Positions 1 to 13,020 of a stretch of 64,000 nucleotides of DNA are shown here, piece after piece. Source of the DNA: Plectrocnemia conspersa. Lineage: Eukaryota; Arthropoda; Insecta; Trichoptera; Polycentropodidae. The notes below the pieces were generated by a model. It did no database searches and had not been told where the DNA came from. It was given only the letters and a program-made list of their open reading frames with translations. The stretch covers positions 62,001 through 126,000 of the forward strand of contig VTFK01000530.1 in NCBI GenBank assembly GCA_009617715.1, in the 5' to 3' direction. Numbering within the stretch: the stretch's first letter is position 1; each line of letters opens with the position of its first letter. The position numbers and the translations under genes were made by a program.

Positions 1-2487
1 TTTCTGCGGCCCTGCCTCTATCTAATGAAAAAGTTTGTACCACAAAGCAAAGACAGAGAAAGTATAGATTTTGCTGAATAGAGCTGATGAGAATTGCAAC
101 TGCTTGTTATTTTCAATTGTGGGTTTAAATATGTCTCTTTTGCTGACAAGAATAATAAAACAGAAAACAATAAATATACTATGCCGAATTCTTTATTGAA
201 ACCTGCGTTGGATGTTTTCTAGAAAAAATCCAATCAGGAAAAGCTCAGACCGAAATTCTAGGCCATTATTCTTAATAAGAGAGCGATAAGCGAAATTCAT
301 TGTATCGTTTTATAAAACATTCAGGGCCGAAGCGTATAAATAATGCACTCGTTTTCATAACTTGGCTCTTAACTGAGAAACTTTGTTAATATACCAGCAG
401 TGCGTAATCGTCCACTTTTTAATATAAAAAATAATATGTAAATTCGCAAGCCGCTGAAAGATTTATGAGTTTCGGCAACACTATTTTTATCTTTTCGTGT
501 AATCAGCTAAGCCAAAGGATAATTAGAGCGAATTCATCATTTTAATCAACTTACGGATCAAATATGCATAATATATTTAAAATTATATACAAATAGATAA
601 TTGTGGAATTCGGCATCAAAATCAAATAGTAATATTCCCGTCTCGTCTGAAAATCGTTAGTTTCTCTCGGTAAGCCGAGACGTCTCGAGACCCTCCGCAC
701 TAGATATTTCCCCGTTGTGAATTTCCACCCTCGAGGGAAAATGTTTTTGCACCCCTTCGAACGCAAGACTGGATCGTACCTTATACCTCCCGCCAAGATT
801 ACTTAGAGAATTTGCTCACTCGCATAAATAACCCTATGGTGTTTCGTACGCTCGCATGCTATTTTATATATTGAAATAATAATAAAATCCTATTAGTATA
901 CGTTTCAACCCAAATTATGACCGAGCATAATTCTCGCGTATATCGCGTGCTCGCTTGTAATGGACAAATAAATGACATTAAACATACACCATGCGTATTT
1001 ATGGCGTACAAGATAATACCACAAATATATTATGTATTTAGGTAAATAGAGAGATACGAGATTAATCAAACAATCATTTTAATCGTGTTACGAAATTTAA
1101 TTAATTATTAACAAACCCAGTACGGCTCTGTTCACGCATGAATCACTCACCTGAAACAAATAAAAAATACAGTTAATAAAACTTATATATTTAATAAGAT
1201 TTCAAATTTAGTATTTCATAAAATAAAGGATCACAGCGTTTAGGAAAATAATACTAACTAAATCGATATTATAAAATACTTTAAGACGCGACATTTGAAA
1301 GTGATTTAATTAAAATCGTATTTTCGATAAGGATTCCGTGTTAGTTTTTCGAAGGCAAAGCCCAGTTCCTTCCGCCTCGGCGAACTCCCCGAGCCCTTAA
1401 TCTTGAATAATTAGTGGTGCGCGACAATAAACCAAAGCGAAAGGGCACTTCCGCGTTTCGAGAGAGTTGTCAGCTCGTATCCGGCATGCCTAATTTCCAT
1501 CGGCGACGTCGAGGAATAAGAATGTCCTGCTCAGAGAAAAGAAACTCCAATTACTCGTACCTTTACTGCTGCGGTAGACGCGACGGATTCGCATTACGCA
1601 CTACCCCTGTCCTGAGATCAAATTCAATTTCGGAACATATTGAAGAAGAGATTACCGCATGCGACGCAGTAAAAAACGTATGGGGTCGGAACAGGTGCGC
1701 TTCACCGTTGACGTGACGCCCCGAATAAAAAAATTCACCAGATCAATCAAAAGTATGCGGAGAAAGTTTTAATCAAATATTGATTGTCTATTTTTGGGAA
1801 GGTCTGGAAACTATACTTTTACTGTATGAATATATTGATTTTACGTCCAAGAAAACTTTCGAAGAAAGCAATTTTTACTAATTTGGGTCACACGTTTTAG
1901 TTTAAAATTAATTTTGGGTATTATTCATGAAAACACATTTTAAACATAATCTACTTTAATGACGGGATCTCTTAATTTTTTCAGAGAACTGTGGTACAAA
2001 GTTTTGTAATACATAGGTATTAATATAATAAGTGCAAGTACCATAGAGCATACTTTATATACTTAATTATATTACAGTTTATCGAAACGCATTTTAATTA
2101 CTATATTCATAAATATGAAGAAAATGCATTTTTAATTCAAGATGATTTTGTATCAACATTTTCATTAAATCATTTACTAAAATATAATATAAAAATAAAC
2201 GCAGAATTTAAATTATTATCAGAAAATTTTTTAGAGCTAGAAATAATATTTAAAATTAGATAAATTTTTGTATAAACAATTTTGTAAAAAAAAGGCTTTT
2301 TTTTTTTTTAATTATTATAATATCTTTTATAAAAAAATAAATAATAAATTTCGCCTTTTTAACTTTTTTTGGATAGTTATAAATTTTCAATTCATATTAC
2401 AATATCTATTTTTATTTAAAAAAAAACAATTTAACATCGAAGCTAGTTGTCATTTAAAAACAATATAATGGAACAGATTATCTAATT
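1..2487. other. Non-coding AT-rich DNA with two GC-richer islands
   Basis: No exon or RNA gene is recognised. Islands at about 640-790 and 1330-1720 have higher GC content; open frames there (551-796 and 1414-1716) match nothing recognisable and have no conserved motif. 1980-2470 is very AT-rich. Confidence 0.5.
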
Positions 2488-3443
2488 CCTGCACTACACT
2501 CTCTGGAAGTTGTCCGAACCGAAGTTACAACTGAAGTCGGCCGAGTCGCAAATTTCCAAAAAAAAAGTCCGGACGGCGGCCGTGAATGCACAGCCGGCAT
2601 ATTTGCGCGCGATCGAAAAATGTGCCAAATAATCGCAATCTTTAAATTGTCATATTATTAAAATTACGCTACTGATAATTATAAAAGTTTGTGTACGCAC
2701 TCACCAATACAACATCAGTGAAAACTCTTCGGTCGTAAATACTCAATTTACGCAAAATCTTTGTCGACTTTTGCAAAATGCCATAAGGCATAAAAATTAT
2801 ACTTCAGAATACGAACACCACATCTGTGACTATTCTAAAATTTGTCGCCATCGATTCTAAATAAGAATTTGTTATGGTGTGACATTTATATAAACCGATC
2901 TAGAAAAATACATAAGGATATTCGAAACGATTTTTTTTAACAAAATCAAGTACCACTAATTATTTTTTAATTATTTAATTTTATATGAAAAAAAATATAA
3001 TAATGAAATTTGTTAGAAGAATATACTATCAAAAATATAATTAATCCCTTTTGGTGCCATAAAATATGCAAAAATGTCAGTAAGAGTCTAAAGTCCCTGA
3101 TAAGCATGTGGTTTTATAACTTGGCCACGTTACCACGATGCAGCGTTCGACATGTGTGTTAACCATAGGACGCCTACGCGCATACTGAAATTGAACCGAG
3201 TTACTCGTTATATCTCAGTTTGCGAAACACCATATCATTATCTCTCTCATTCTCGTCACTTAACACGCGAGAGGGCGAAAGGGGAAGTATCTCACCGCTC
3301 GCGTTCGAAAGAGCAGCTCTGACTTCGGTCCTTTTGCCGACAATGTTCGGAAGCGCTCGAAGCTGCCCAAGTCGACTGAATTGCCCCCATTTTACCTCCT
3401 GTTCTCGGTAACCTCCGACAACTTCCAGAGAGTGTAGTGCAGG
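2488..3443. repeat. Repeat family A, copy 1 (956 bp, complete ends)
   Basis: The left end is CCTGCACTACACTCTCTGGA and the right end is its inverted copy ending GTGTAGTGCAGG. Interior landmarks shared with the other copies: ATATTTGCGCGCGATCGAAA, ATTACGCTACTGATAATTAT, ATATAAACCGATCTAG, and a GC-rich block with CACTTAACACGCGAGAG and CCGACAATGTTCGGAAGCGC. Short open frames in this block (for example 3201-3446) are by-products. It has TIRs but no clear flanking duplication and no transposase. Probably a non-autonomous DNA transposon of undetermined superfamily. Confidence 0.8.
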
Positions 3444-5382
3444 CATAACAAACTGAATCAGACTATTTTTTAAGTTTCATGTCAATATAATTAAAATTAC
3501 GAATTGTCGTATCCAAAAAATTGAATGGCAATTTTTTTTTTTTTTTTTATCCAGAGCTTCGTCCAAAGAAACATGACTCGGATAAGTATATTCACAATTG
3601 TCTCACTTATAATAGGTCACCCAGAAGAAATAATCTTACTGCATTATAGAGGTTCTTATTTTAACAGATGTTAGTTAGAATAAGCCTTCTCTCTCAATTG
3701 TCCAGACTTAGTCAAAGGAAACGTATAAAAGACTTGGAGAAAAGGGTCCGATTTAAAAAAGCATGTCATAAAAATCCTTTACTGGAAAATAGTTGAAGAT
3801 TTGAAACGAGGGGGCAGAATTCCGAAGAAAATCGAAGTCGAAGCGAAGCTCGAAACGTGTTAAGCGTACTTAAACCTCTCAATCTCAGGTATGGAATGAA
3901 AAGCTGTACCGTCATAAGAGCCTTTCCCTATCGAAGTTTCTCTCGCCGATATTGCACCCTCGGGCCGCCGTTTGTCGACCTCTGGCAAGACGCTCTCGAA
4001 GGTGCATGCGTAAGGAGTCGCTCGTATATCCACTTCCTTATAGAGGAGACCTCGGGGTTTACGACCTTATCCTCGGAGGATTCCGCAGGAAAATGCAATT
4101 CGCTGCATTTATTGCATCGGAGGGTTTGCGGCCGGCTTGCATTTTTTACAACGTCTTGCCGATTTAATAGAATAACATACTGCCGTGTCTGAACTCCGCT
4201 TTTATATGCAGTTTCGCCCCTCGATCGTAACATTTCCCCGAAAGCGAAGTTTAAGAGGGAAAATGCACCGTTAGAGGAAAATGCACCATTAGTCTCGGCG
4301 TGTTTCAAAAAGTCTCGAATTCCACCATGGAAATTTCCAATTACTTTTTAATGATCCCCCGCCGACGCTTTCGGAATTGGATTACGGAGAGGAGAAAGAA
4401 AAAACTTGGGTAAAACTAGATTCTTTCCCCTGCGAAGGGGACGAGTTTCCACGCGCGATTGTGAAAAAACAATAAAAGACCCCATTTTATTCCCAAGATC
4501 GATACTCTTCAAAGATGACTTGTTGATTTGAGATTCGATCTTGGAATTAGCGCAAAATAACGACGGCGTATGTAGATGCGTCCTTCAGGGGGAAGAGTGA
4601 AAAGCGAGAAGAGCGCTCGAGTGTCCGTCGGGAATTGGAGTGGCGTATCGAAAGCACCTATCCGAAGAGTCAATATACACTTCGTTCCGAGACAAAGAGC
4701 GGAAAGTTTTTGCAGCGAAAGTGCAAGTAGGTTTTCCGCCGAGATGAAAACCTAAACAAACCCACCTTCTCTCTATTTCGAACGCAATTTCGAGCTTTCG
4801 CGCCGAATTGACTTTTCACAAAAGTACCGCACCGAGCTTTTCCGCAATTCTCGCGGCTGTATGAAAATATTGCAAAAAATATTCGAGCGAGCATTGTAAA
4901 CGTTTCCTCAGACATAAGTGGACACGAGAGATTGAGATTCTCGAGAGAACGATAACCAGTTCTTTTACACGTCGTAAATCCTCGCTACTTGTTTGTTTTT
5001 CGAATACGCGGTGATACATCGTTTTTATCGTTTCATTGATGTTTCAATCGTATCTAGTTTTTATGCTTACAAATGAAAGCAACTATAATAACTCAATTAT
5101 ACAAACATTTCTGTATCAGTCTTGTGCCTTTAGTTTAGGTTATACATATGAGTTACTTGAGAATATTATTGTATTTTAACCATAATAAGTAACTATTATC
5201 ATGTGATTTATATTACAATTTTCATTTTATTACATTTGACGCATGACTTTTAATTTACAAAAAAATATACTAATTAATAGCATTTTATTGATGATGACGT
5301 TATTAAATAGTGGTATATATTTGAAGAATTTTGACCCCAACTATATTTTTTTTGGATCTAAATAATGAATACATTTGAGTTT
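3444..5382. other. GC-richer island (3840-4950) between family A copies
   Basis: It holds open frames of 111 codons (+) and 126 codons (-) at 3857-4308 that overlap antisense and resemble no family. A 19-bp near-repeat (AGGGAAAATGCACCGTTAG, AGGAAAATGCACCATTAG) lies at 4256-4293. It may be conserved regulatory DNA. A family C tail is at 3450-3500. Confidence 0.4.
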
Positions 5383-6342
5383 GACGTCCGGACGGCGGCT
5401 TCTGTCCCGTACAGCTGGCATATTTGCGCGCGATCGAAAAATGTGCCAAATAATTGCAATTTTTAAATTGTCATATTATTAAAATTACGCTACTGATAAT
5501 TATAAAAGTTTGTGTGGGCACTCACCAATACAATATCAGTGAAAACTTTTCGGTCATAAATATTTAATTTACGCAAAATCTTTGTCGGCTGTTGCAAAAT
5601 GTCATAAGGCATAAAAATGATACTTCAGAATACGAGCACCACATCTGTGACCATCCTAGAATTTGTCGCCATCGATGTGACATTTATATAAACCGCCATC
5701 GGTGTGACATTTAAATAAACCGATCTAGGAAAATACATGAGGATATTCGAAACGATTTTTTTTACCAAAATCAAGTACCACTAATTATTTTTTAATTATT
5801 TAATTTTATATGAAAAAAATATAATAACGATATCTGTTAGAAGAATATACTATCAAAAATATAATTAATACCTTTCGGTGCCCTAAAATATGCAAAGATG
5901 TCAGTAAGATTCTGTTGAATTCCCCGATAAGCATGTGGTATTATAACTTGACCACGTGACCACGATGCAGCGCTTGACATGCGTGTTGACCATAGGACGC
6001 TTACGCGCATACTGAAATTGAACCGAGTTACTCGTTCTACCTCAGTTTGCGAAAAACCATATCATTATCTCTCTCCCTGTCGTTACTTAACACGCGAGAG
6101 AGCGAAAGGGGAATTATCTCACAGCTCGAAAGAGCAGCTCCGACTTCGGTCCTTTTGCCGACAATGTTCGGAAGCGCTCGAAGCTGGCCAAGTCGACTGA
6201 ATTACCCCCACTTTAACTCCCGTTCTCGGTAATCTCGGACAAGTTCCGAGAGATTTTAGAGCGGGTAGAACCGAACTCGACCGAAGTAACCCACTATATT
6301 TTCGCCTTTGACCAACCTTGGCCAACTTTCAGAGAGTGCAGG
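5383..6342. repeat. Repeat family A, copy 2 (left end missing)
   Basis: It begins at ACGTCCGGACGGCGGCTTCT, an internal position of the family, and ends at CAACTTTCAGAGAGTGCAGG. The block with GTGACATTTATATAAACCG is partly duplicated (about 5665-5720), unlike the other copies. No coding capacity. Confidence 0.78.
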
Positions 6343-8839
6343 TATTAAGACATATCAAATCATTTTTTATAAAAAAAATTTTTTTTATCATTTTTGATAA
6401 ATAATTGTGAAAGTATCATAATCAACAGACTAACATGTAAACATAATGCTTTATCAAGAAGCACATAAAAAACAAACAATTGCAAAAAATCTTTTAAATA
6501 GCTCAAAAAAAGTTTTAAATAGCCGCAATTTTAAAACAACTAATATTAGTACTTATTTGTTGAATTAATATGTTTTTTCGAAAAACTAAAACTGTTGTAA
6601 AACACATAGTAGGTACATAAAAAAAATGTTGTTGAAGATGAATATAACCAGTTGCAAGATTGTCATATAACAGATATGGATATGATAGCAGTACTCGAAA
6701 TTGCCGCAAACGTTTCTCGCCATAAACATGATACGTACATGTGCGATTTGTTCGTCGAGATGGTCGTAAATGTGGCATTTTGTACCGTTAAGGGTTAATA
6801 AAACCCAAAGATGATATCAAAAGCAGAGTATTAAAAAGTATTTTAACGCTTTGTGTGTGTAACATTTTAACAACTTACAATACCCACGAATAAATAAAGT
6901 TTAATTCCCCGAATGCTAGCACGTCTTGGCGACGCAGGTACTATCTATTGTGAACGGTAACGCATTTTTATCGCCTCGTGTTTAAAGTTTTATGTCGACA
7001 CTCTCAAAAGTGTATATTATAAGCACACACGCGCGAAACGGGAGAATCGCATCCCTTATCGCGTCCACTCTTATCCGATGTTATTTTTACATTTTCGCAT
7101 TAAGGGCGGCTTGTCGCGCGCGTCCTCCTTTATCCTCCATCTCCCGTTTATGCCGCAGCGACAAACGGTCAGATGATTTATTTTACATGCGGCCGTGGAA
7201 CCTTTTTTCTCCGGTCCGATCCAATTACCGGGATGACGGTACACTTTCCCGGATGCGATATTGTTGCACGGCTACGAAAAGGAAGGAGGAAAAACGTTCC
7301 ACCTTAACAACTAGGGTTTCCTGCGTGCGAACTCCTTTTATTTTTTTATTATTTTCTGGGAACGAGACCGAAACCGAAAGTTTCCGTTTCGACGCTGAAT
7401 TCTCAACGGAAAACTCAATTGCGGTTGTTTTTGTCGTAAAAGGTATATACAGATTATGCAGCCTCAGCGGCATTTTTTCTAATCTATTATGCATCGCAAA
7501 AACAAAAATATACCAACAATATTGTTCCAAATACTTATTAATTGATTCTATAAATATTCAGTCGATAACACTAATATTTATAAGCAATTTTAATTAATAA
7601 AAAATGTAGTATTTCACTATATATTCTATCCACAGTCTTATTTACTACTGTTGTAGTTACTTGTACAAACATATTATTCGAGTTCCTGAACAAATATATT
7701 TTTTGTACTGAAATATCCTAAACGAGAACCAAACTACTTTATTAAAGTCAAGGACTAAATCCCATATGATTTTTATCATATTTGTGAAATAAGAATTAGA
7801 GATTATTATATAATAATAAAAACCGATTAGATTTTCACTAAGTGATAAATAATTAAAATAAAATATTGACATACATATATCGATTGTTAGCTGTAATGCT
7901 AATTTATATGCTGATTTTTCACTACTCACTTAGTAATTGTTGATTATGTTTACACAGTTGTAACGCATTAGTAGATTAATTACAATAAACATTAACAATA
8001 AGATAAAATGTTTAATTCATTTTAATAAACAGAAGTAATTTAAAAGAATATGAGCGCGATATTATGAATGCGAAGCGCAAGATTATGAGTGTGTTGCAAC
8101 AAAAAAATCGCCAATGTTACAATATATACGATATATAATTAAATTATAGTATTTTTCGATTTAAAAAACCATTAGAATCTTCAGATTTTATTTACTATCG
8201 GGTTTTCTGTTTTTATTTTTATAAAATACAACAATATTATTCTTAGGCTTTAAATTAAATTTAAAAAAATATTGGGGCAGTTTATAAGTATTTAAATTTG
8301 GAGTATATTTATAAATTTAACATATATTATATTTTGCATTACATATACCTACAGGCAACTTATACTATTATAAATTCTATCCATTAATCATTTAAAAAAA
8401 AAATATTATTTTACTGAAATTATACAAATGTTCAATACAAAAATATCTACAATATGAATATAAATATTAATAAAAGCATTAGAATAAAAATGGAGCATAT
8501 TTCATTGATAATAATATTTAAAAAAATGCTAAAATGTAAAATAATTATTAATTTACTATTTTTGCTCTAATTTGTTTGATATTTTATCAATTAAAATTAT
8601 ATTTTAATTTTGGGAGAAACGTATTATTTTTGTGAAATCTAAATATTCATAATTTATTATTATTATTATTACAAAAATAAGTCAGAAAATACATTAGCAT
8701 TATAAAAAAAAAATATTTTACTGAAAATTTGCAAATAATCGAAAGAAAGATATAAGATATTAGATAAAATATATTTGAAAAAGGTGTAAAATAGATATAT
8801 TATATAACTATAATCTGGTTGATTTAATAATGAATTACT
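6343..8839. other. Non-coding; GC-richer island 6900-7420, then very AT-rich DNA
   Basis: The 201-codon open frame at 6992-7597 has no recognisable domain and low-complexity composition, so it is not called. 7600-8839 is strongly AT-rich with nothing identified. Confidence 0.4.
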
Positions 8840-9490
8840 TAGCTTTGAGGGTATTCTAATATTATAGTAAAACAAATATATTTATAATTTATTCTAAAAA
8901 TTAAGACAAAAAAGTCATAAAATATTTTTGCTATACTTTAAAAAATCGTTTGTTTTAAAATATTTAATAGAGAAATATCTATTAGACAAACAATTTATAT
9001 AAAAGTTTAATATAGATATTTAACCCAACTATAATATTGTATCAGTTGAGAAAAACGAATTCTTTCTTACTAGTTAATTTATCATAAAACATGTCACGAG
9101 TCATCTAGGTGTTAGCTTTGTGGCGTTTTTGTACTCGTCTAGTAATACATTCTTAGAGCAACCAAAGTATATACAAGTTTAATTTAAGTAAATAATAAGT
9201 ATATATAATAAATTTATTTTATGCTTAAACATAAATATGTAATTTATTTTTTTATACTTAATCAATAAAAAATATAATTTTGAAAGAAACATAATATTTT
9301 TGTTGAGAATATTAAGACAAATGAATTTAATAAAAATATTCTATAGAAAAATATCTATAAAGCAAGCAATTTGCGTAAAATTGTTACATATATAAATGAC
9401 TTAATCTAGTTAATCAAATATATTATCACTTGAAAAAAATATTTCGTTCTCACTAGTTAATTGTTCACTCACATGTCACGAGTCATTGTG
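8840..9490. repeat. Two degenerate direct repeats ending in ACATGTCACGAGTCAT
   Basis: Units about 8840-9104 and 9270-9486 share AAAAATATTCTATAG-type blocks, AGAAATATCTATTAGACAAA / AGAAAAATATCTATAAAGCA, CTAGTTAATT and end in ACATGTCACGAGTCAT (9089-9104 and 9471-9486). The DNA is extremely AT-rich and has no gene. Confidence 0.55.
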
Positions 9491-9605
9491 ATGGACATTT
9501 AAGGGCGTAAGCAATATATTTTTAACTCAACCGCAGCATATACATGTCATTTTTTATTTTAATTTTATTAAAAAGACATTTGTCAATTATTGCTATACAT
9601 ATATA

Positions 9606-9920
9606 CAGGACCGACGAGAGCGAACCTCAACCCCGGACCCCGGGAAAACAATGATTCCGGGCCTCAAAAAACTACAATCTGTCCCTTTGAAGAATAATAT
9701 TTAAAGTGAAAGTACTTTCTAGAAAGTGGGTGCTTTTGAAGGCAATGTTCCGCTCCCTTTATTTCTTGTATGTATAAAAAGTGCTGTAGGGACTTATACC
9801 TGAAATACATCAGTTCATTATTTGAGGTCGATTTTTACTTTTATTATAAATATATTCCTGCTATGATTTTTTCCAGTCAGGTCTTTCAAGGAGAATGGGT
9901 TCCGGGAATTTGTATATATG
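9606..9920. repeat. Repeat family B, copy with left terminus
   Basis: It begins CAGGACCGACGAGAGCGAAC, then GGAAAACAATGATTCCGGGC, and continues with a segment shared with 26998-27316 (CTATAATCTGTCCCTTTGA-like start, GAAAGTGGGTGCTTTTGAAG, TCATTATTTGAGGTCGATTT). The far terminus is lost. Ends beginning CAGGNCCG resemble hAT termini. Confidence 0.65.
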
Positions 9921-11454
9921 TAAGTTATTTCTATTATACACTTTTAACTGACATTTAATAGTACTCTATATTTAAATGTGTGCTTATAGACAAAATAAAA
10001 AGGGTAAAAAATGAAGGAATAAAAAAACATATTATGGCCATAACCGAGATTTTCGGGCCGCAATTACAGCAAGTAAGGGTAGATGTGGCGCAGCGAAAAA
10101 AAGGGCGATGCGAAAAAATTAAAGAACATAATTACACAAATTCCCCTAATTGTCTGGGTGAAAAAAATATTGCGCGCTCGTGAAAAACCTGGGCAATGTA
10201 ACGACACCCCTAATTAGCCCACGAATGTTTCGTGATATAAACGCTGTTGATCGGCGGTCATCGAATCGCAGTACTTCTGGTCATTTTCGGTTTAATCCCG
10301 AAAACGCGACACGCGCGTTGCACATCGAAACGCGAGCTCTCCAAATGTTGGTATAATTTTTCCGGTTTCAATTTGTGTAGCCAGCGCGAAATCTGGCGGA
10401 ATAACGGTCCATGGAAAAGCCTGTCTATCCGACATTAATCAGACAACGGAAGTTAATTTTTCCCCCCGGAACCGGTTCGTTCATTTTCCGGTCTGCGGCC
10501 CCAAAGTCACAAGGTGTTCGCGAACTGCATTCGCTCTTTAATAAAAGATAAATCGACTAATCGGGTTAGACGGGGTTCTTAAGGCAAACTCAATATTAAT
10601 AAAAGGCTAGCGCTGCATATAATACTATCATATAAAAATAATAAATCAATATAATAAGCATCAAGATCCGTGTGTAACGCATGAAGTTTGATGGGAGTAA
10701 AATAATACTTTTTTATTATTTTATATTATATGTTATCAACACATTTATTTTATATTTGAGTTGAATAGAACATAACGAACACCCAGTGGGAAGCGGCCGC
10801 AATTTTTCCGGTTAAATTGCGAATTTGAAAAGTTCCATTGTACACCGGCATAGTCCAAGTCTACGGCCGCCATATTATTTCGGGCAAATTTGGCGTAATA
10901 CAATTTTTCACCTGCGTTAAAAACCCCATTACGCCGCTTTGATGAAAAAACCCACGCGATTAAATCCGCCGCGGAAATTTTATTGTTTTTCCCCGATCAA
11001 TTACGCGGATCATTGGGGCCATTAATGACAAGATGGCGGACCGCCCTTCGCTTCATAAACGCATTATATCCGCCGGTATAGTTTCGCGTGTTGTTAATAG
11101 ACAGATTATACTCGCATTATATTTATTATACTATAGTCGGATTCGACGGAACGATGATTGGCCCGTTACTAATGCATAAAGCTAGATTGGAGTTGAATGA
11201 AGTTTTTAAAGCATGCGATGGAAATTGAATATTTTCACGCTAACGACGCCCATCTATTTACAATTTACGCACATTCAGTGCCTAGTAAGATGTATGCATT
11301 TTTTATATTTAAGTCCAGAAATACATTTTTAATTTAATTTTGCCGGATTGGACCGCTGCTATATATTGAAATTATATGTAATAATTATATTATTGCATTT
11401 TATGAATTTACGAAGCACTGTTAGTAACCATTCTTCGTCATGATCAGCCATATG
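9921..11454. other. GC-richer islands at 10040-10560 and 10790-11250, no gene
   Basis: The islands have many CpG and homeodomain-type TAAT/ATTA cores and no long open frame. Conserved regulatory DNA is a plausible but untested reading. Confidence 0.4.
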
Positions 11455-12040
11455 CCTACACTACACTCTCTGGAAGTTGTCCACACTGTCACAAATTTCA
11501 TATGCCGTTCGGACGGCAGCCGTGAATGACGTCCGGACGGCGGCTTCTGTCACGTACAGCCCGCATATTTGCGCGCGATCAAAAAATGTGCCAAATAATT
11601 GCAATTTTTAAATTGTCATATTATTAAAATTACGCTACTGATAATTATAAAAGTTTGTGTGGGCACTCACCAATACAATATCAGTGAAAACTTTTCGGTC
11701 GCAAATATTCAATTTACGCAAAATCTTTGTCGGCTTTTGCAAAATGCCATAAGTCTCAGTTTGCGAAACACCATATCATTATCTCTCTCACTCTCGTCAC
11801 TTAACACGCGAGTATCTCACCGCTTGCGCTCGAAAGAGCAGCTCCGATTCGATCCTCTTGCCGACAATGTTCGGAAGCGATCGAAGCTGGCCAAGTCGAC
11901 TGAATCACCCCCACTTAACCTCCCGTTCTCGGTAACCTCGGACAACTTCGAGAGATTTTAGAGCGGGCAGAACCGAAGTAACCCACTATATTCTCCGTCC
12001 TTGGCCAACCTTGCCCAACTTCTAGAGAGTTTAGTGCAGG
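11455..12040. repeat. Repeat family A, copy 3 (586 bp, internal deletion)
   Basis: Both ends are present: CCTACACTACACTCTCTGG on the left and CTAGAGAGTTTAGTGCAGG on the right. About 400 bp is missing from the middle, joining CAAAATGCCATAAG to TCTCAGTTTGCGAAAC. Such ends-intact internal deletions are typical of non-autonomous DNA transposons. Confidence 0.78.
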
Positions 12041-12729
12041 AAATAGAGTTGCTCTCGCAACCGCCATGTCAGTGTTGCCAGTGAAAAAAACAGCCCCCAC
12101 ATTATAATCAGATTCATTAAAATAAGAATTTTTATTAAAAAAATCGTCAGCGATGAATATACGTATTTCATACCATATCTATGTGTATACATATGTATTA
12201 CACATAGATCGATCTAATACGACACAAACATATAAATCAAAAACAAACAAACAGTAGCTATTTATTCCACGAATATTACGCGTCTGCCCGAAATAAATTG
12301 TTACTCTACGACGGTTATCAACAAAGCGGAAAGTTTTAGCGTATGTGTCAAAACATTGCAAGATTAATTGTTTTCTCTGATAGATCTTGTCACAATGCCT
12401 CACGCGAGAGCGTTTCGCTTTTTCCATCTAATCCGCTGCTTAATTTGCCAACTTACTTATTGGATCTGATAGTTTGAGTCACCAATATTAATGGTATAAC
12501 TTATTAGATAAGTAGACATTGCAGAAAACTGGATAACGATCTATGTCATTTTATATAATAATAATCCAGGCTATTGGGCAGAATTCAATGTGTTTCATTT
12601 CAAACTAGAAGTTATTTCTTCGAGGGAAAAATTGGGGGGTAGACTGCTATTTTATAAATAAAAGATTCTGCATTACAAAAAAAGTACAATATATTATAAA
12701 TAACTGGAATGATAACTCTGAAGTGAAAG
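12041..12729. other. No gene; carries a CAGTGTTGCC...CCCCCAC motif at 12070-12100
   Basis: The motif CAGTGTTGCCAGTG followed about 20 bp later by CAGCCCCCAC recurs in variant form at 15399-15448 and 23427-23480, so it may be the end of an unidentified repeat. Confidence 0.4.
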
Positions 12730-13020
12730 AATGGCAACACTGAGCAGCAGAGAAAACACGACTAATTATTAGATAAATATTATGAGTAGATATTTTTAAT
12801 ACTTAATTAAAATATTTCGCCTAAAATACAATTTCAGAAAATATTTTGCAACGGTGGTTAATTTTTATATTTATTTGGAGCATATAAAGGGTACCTCATA
12901 CCTATTATTATTCATTCAAGAAATTATATTACGATGTTAAAAAATATATAAAGTGCCATTTTGTTACGAGGTCCGGAATTATTGTTTTTCCAGGACCCGG
13001 GTTCGCTCTCGGCGGCCCTG
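12730..13020. repeat. Repeat family B, second subfamily, right end intact
   Basis: It ends CGGGTTCGCTCTCGGCGGCCCTG with the family core TACGATGTTAAAAAATATAT and GGTCCGGAATTATTG-type sequence before it. The left part aligns with the reversed copy at 45016-45302, including TTTTGCAACGGTGGTTAATT. Confidence 0.7.

Noticed and set aside
3201..3446. Recurring 60-97-codon frames in family A copies
   Set aside because: They fall in the GC-rich half of the repeat in different frames in each copy and change with point differences, so they are not conserved proteins.
6992..7597. 201-codon open frame as a gene
   Set aside because: No known domain or splice context, composition follows the local base content, and an antisense frame overlaps it.
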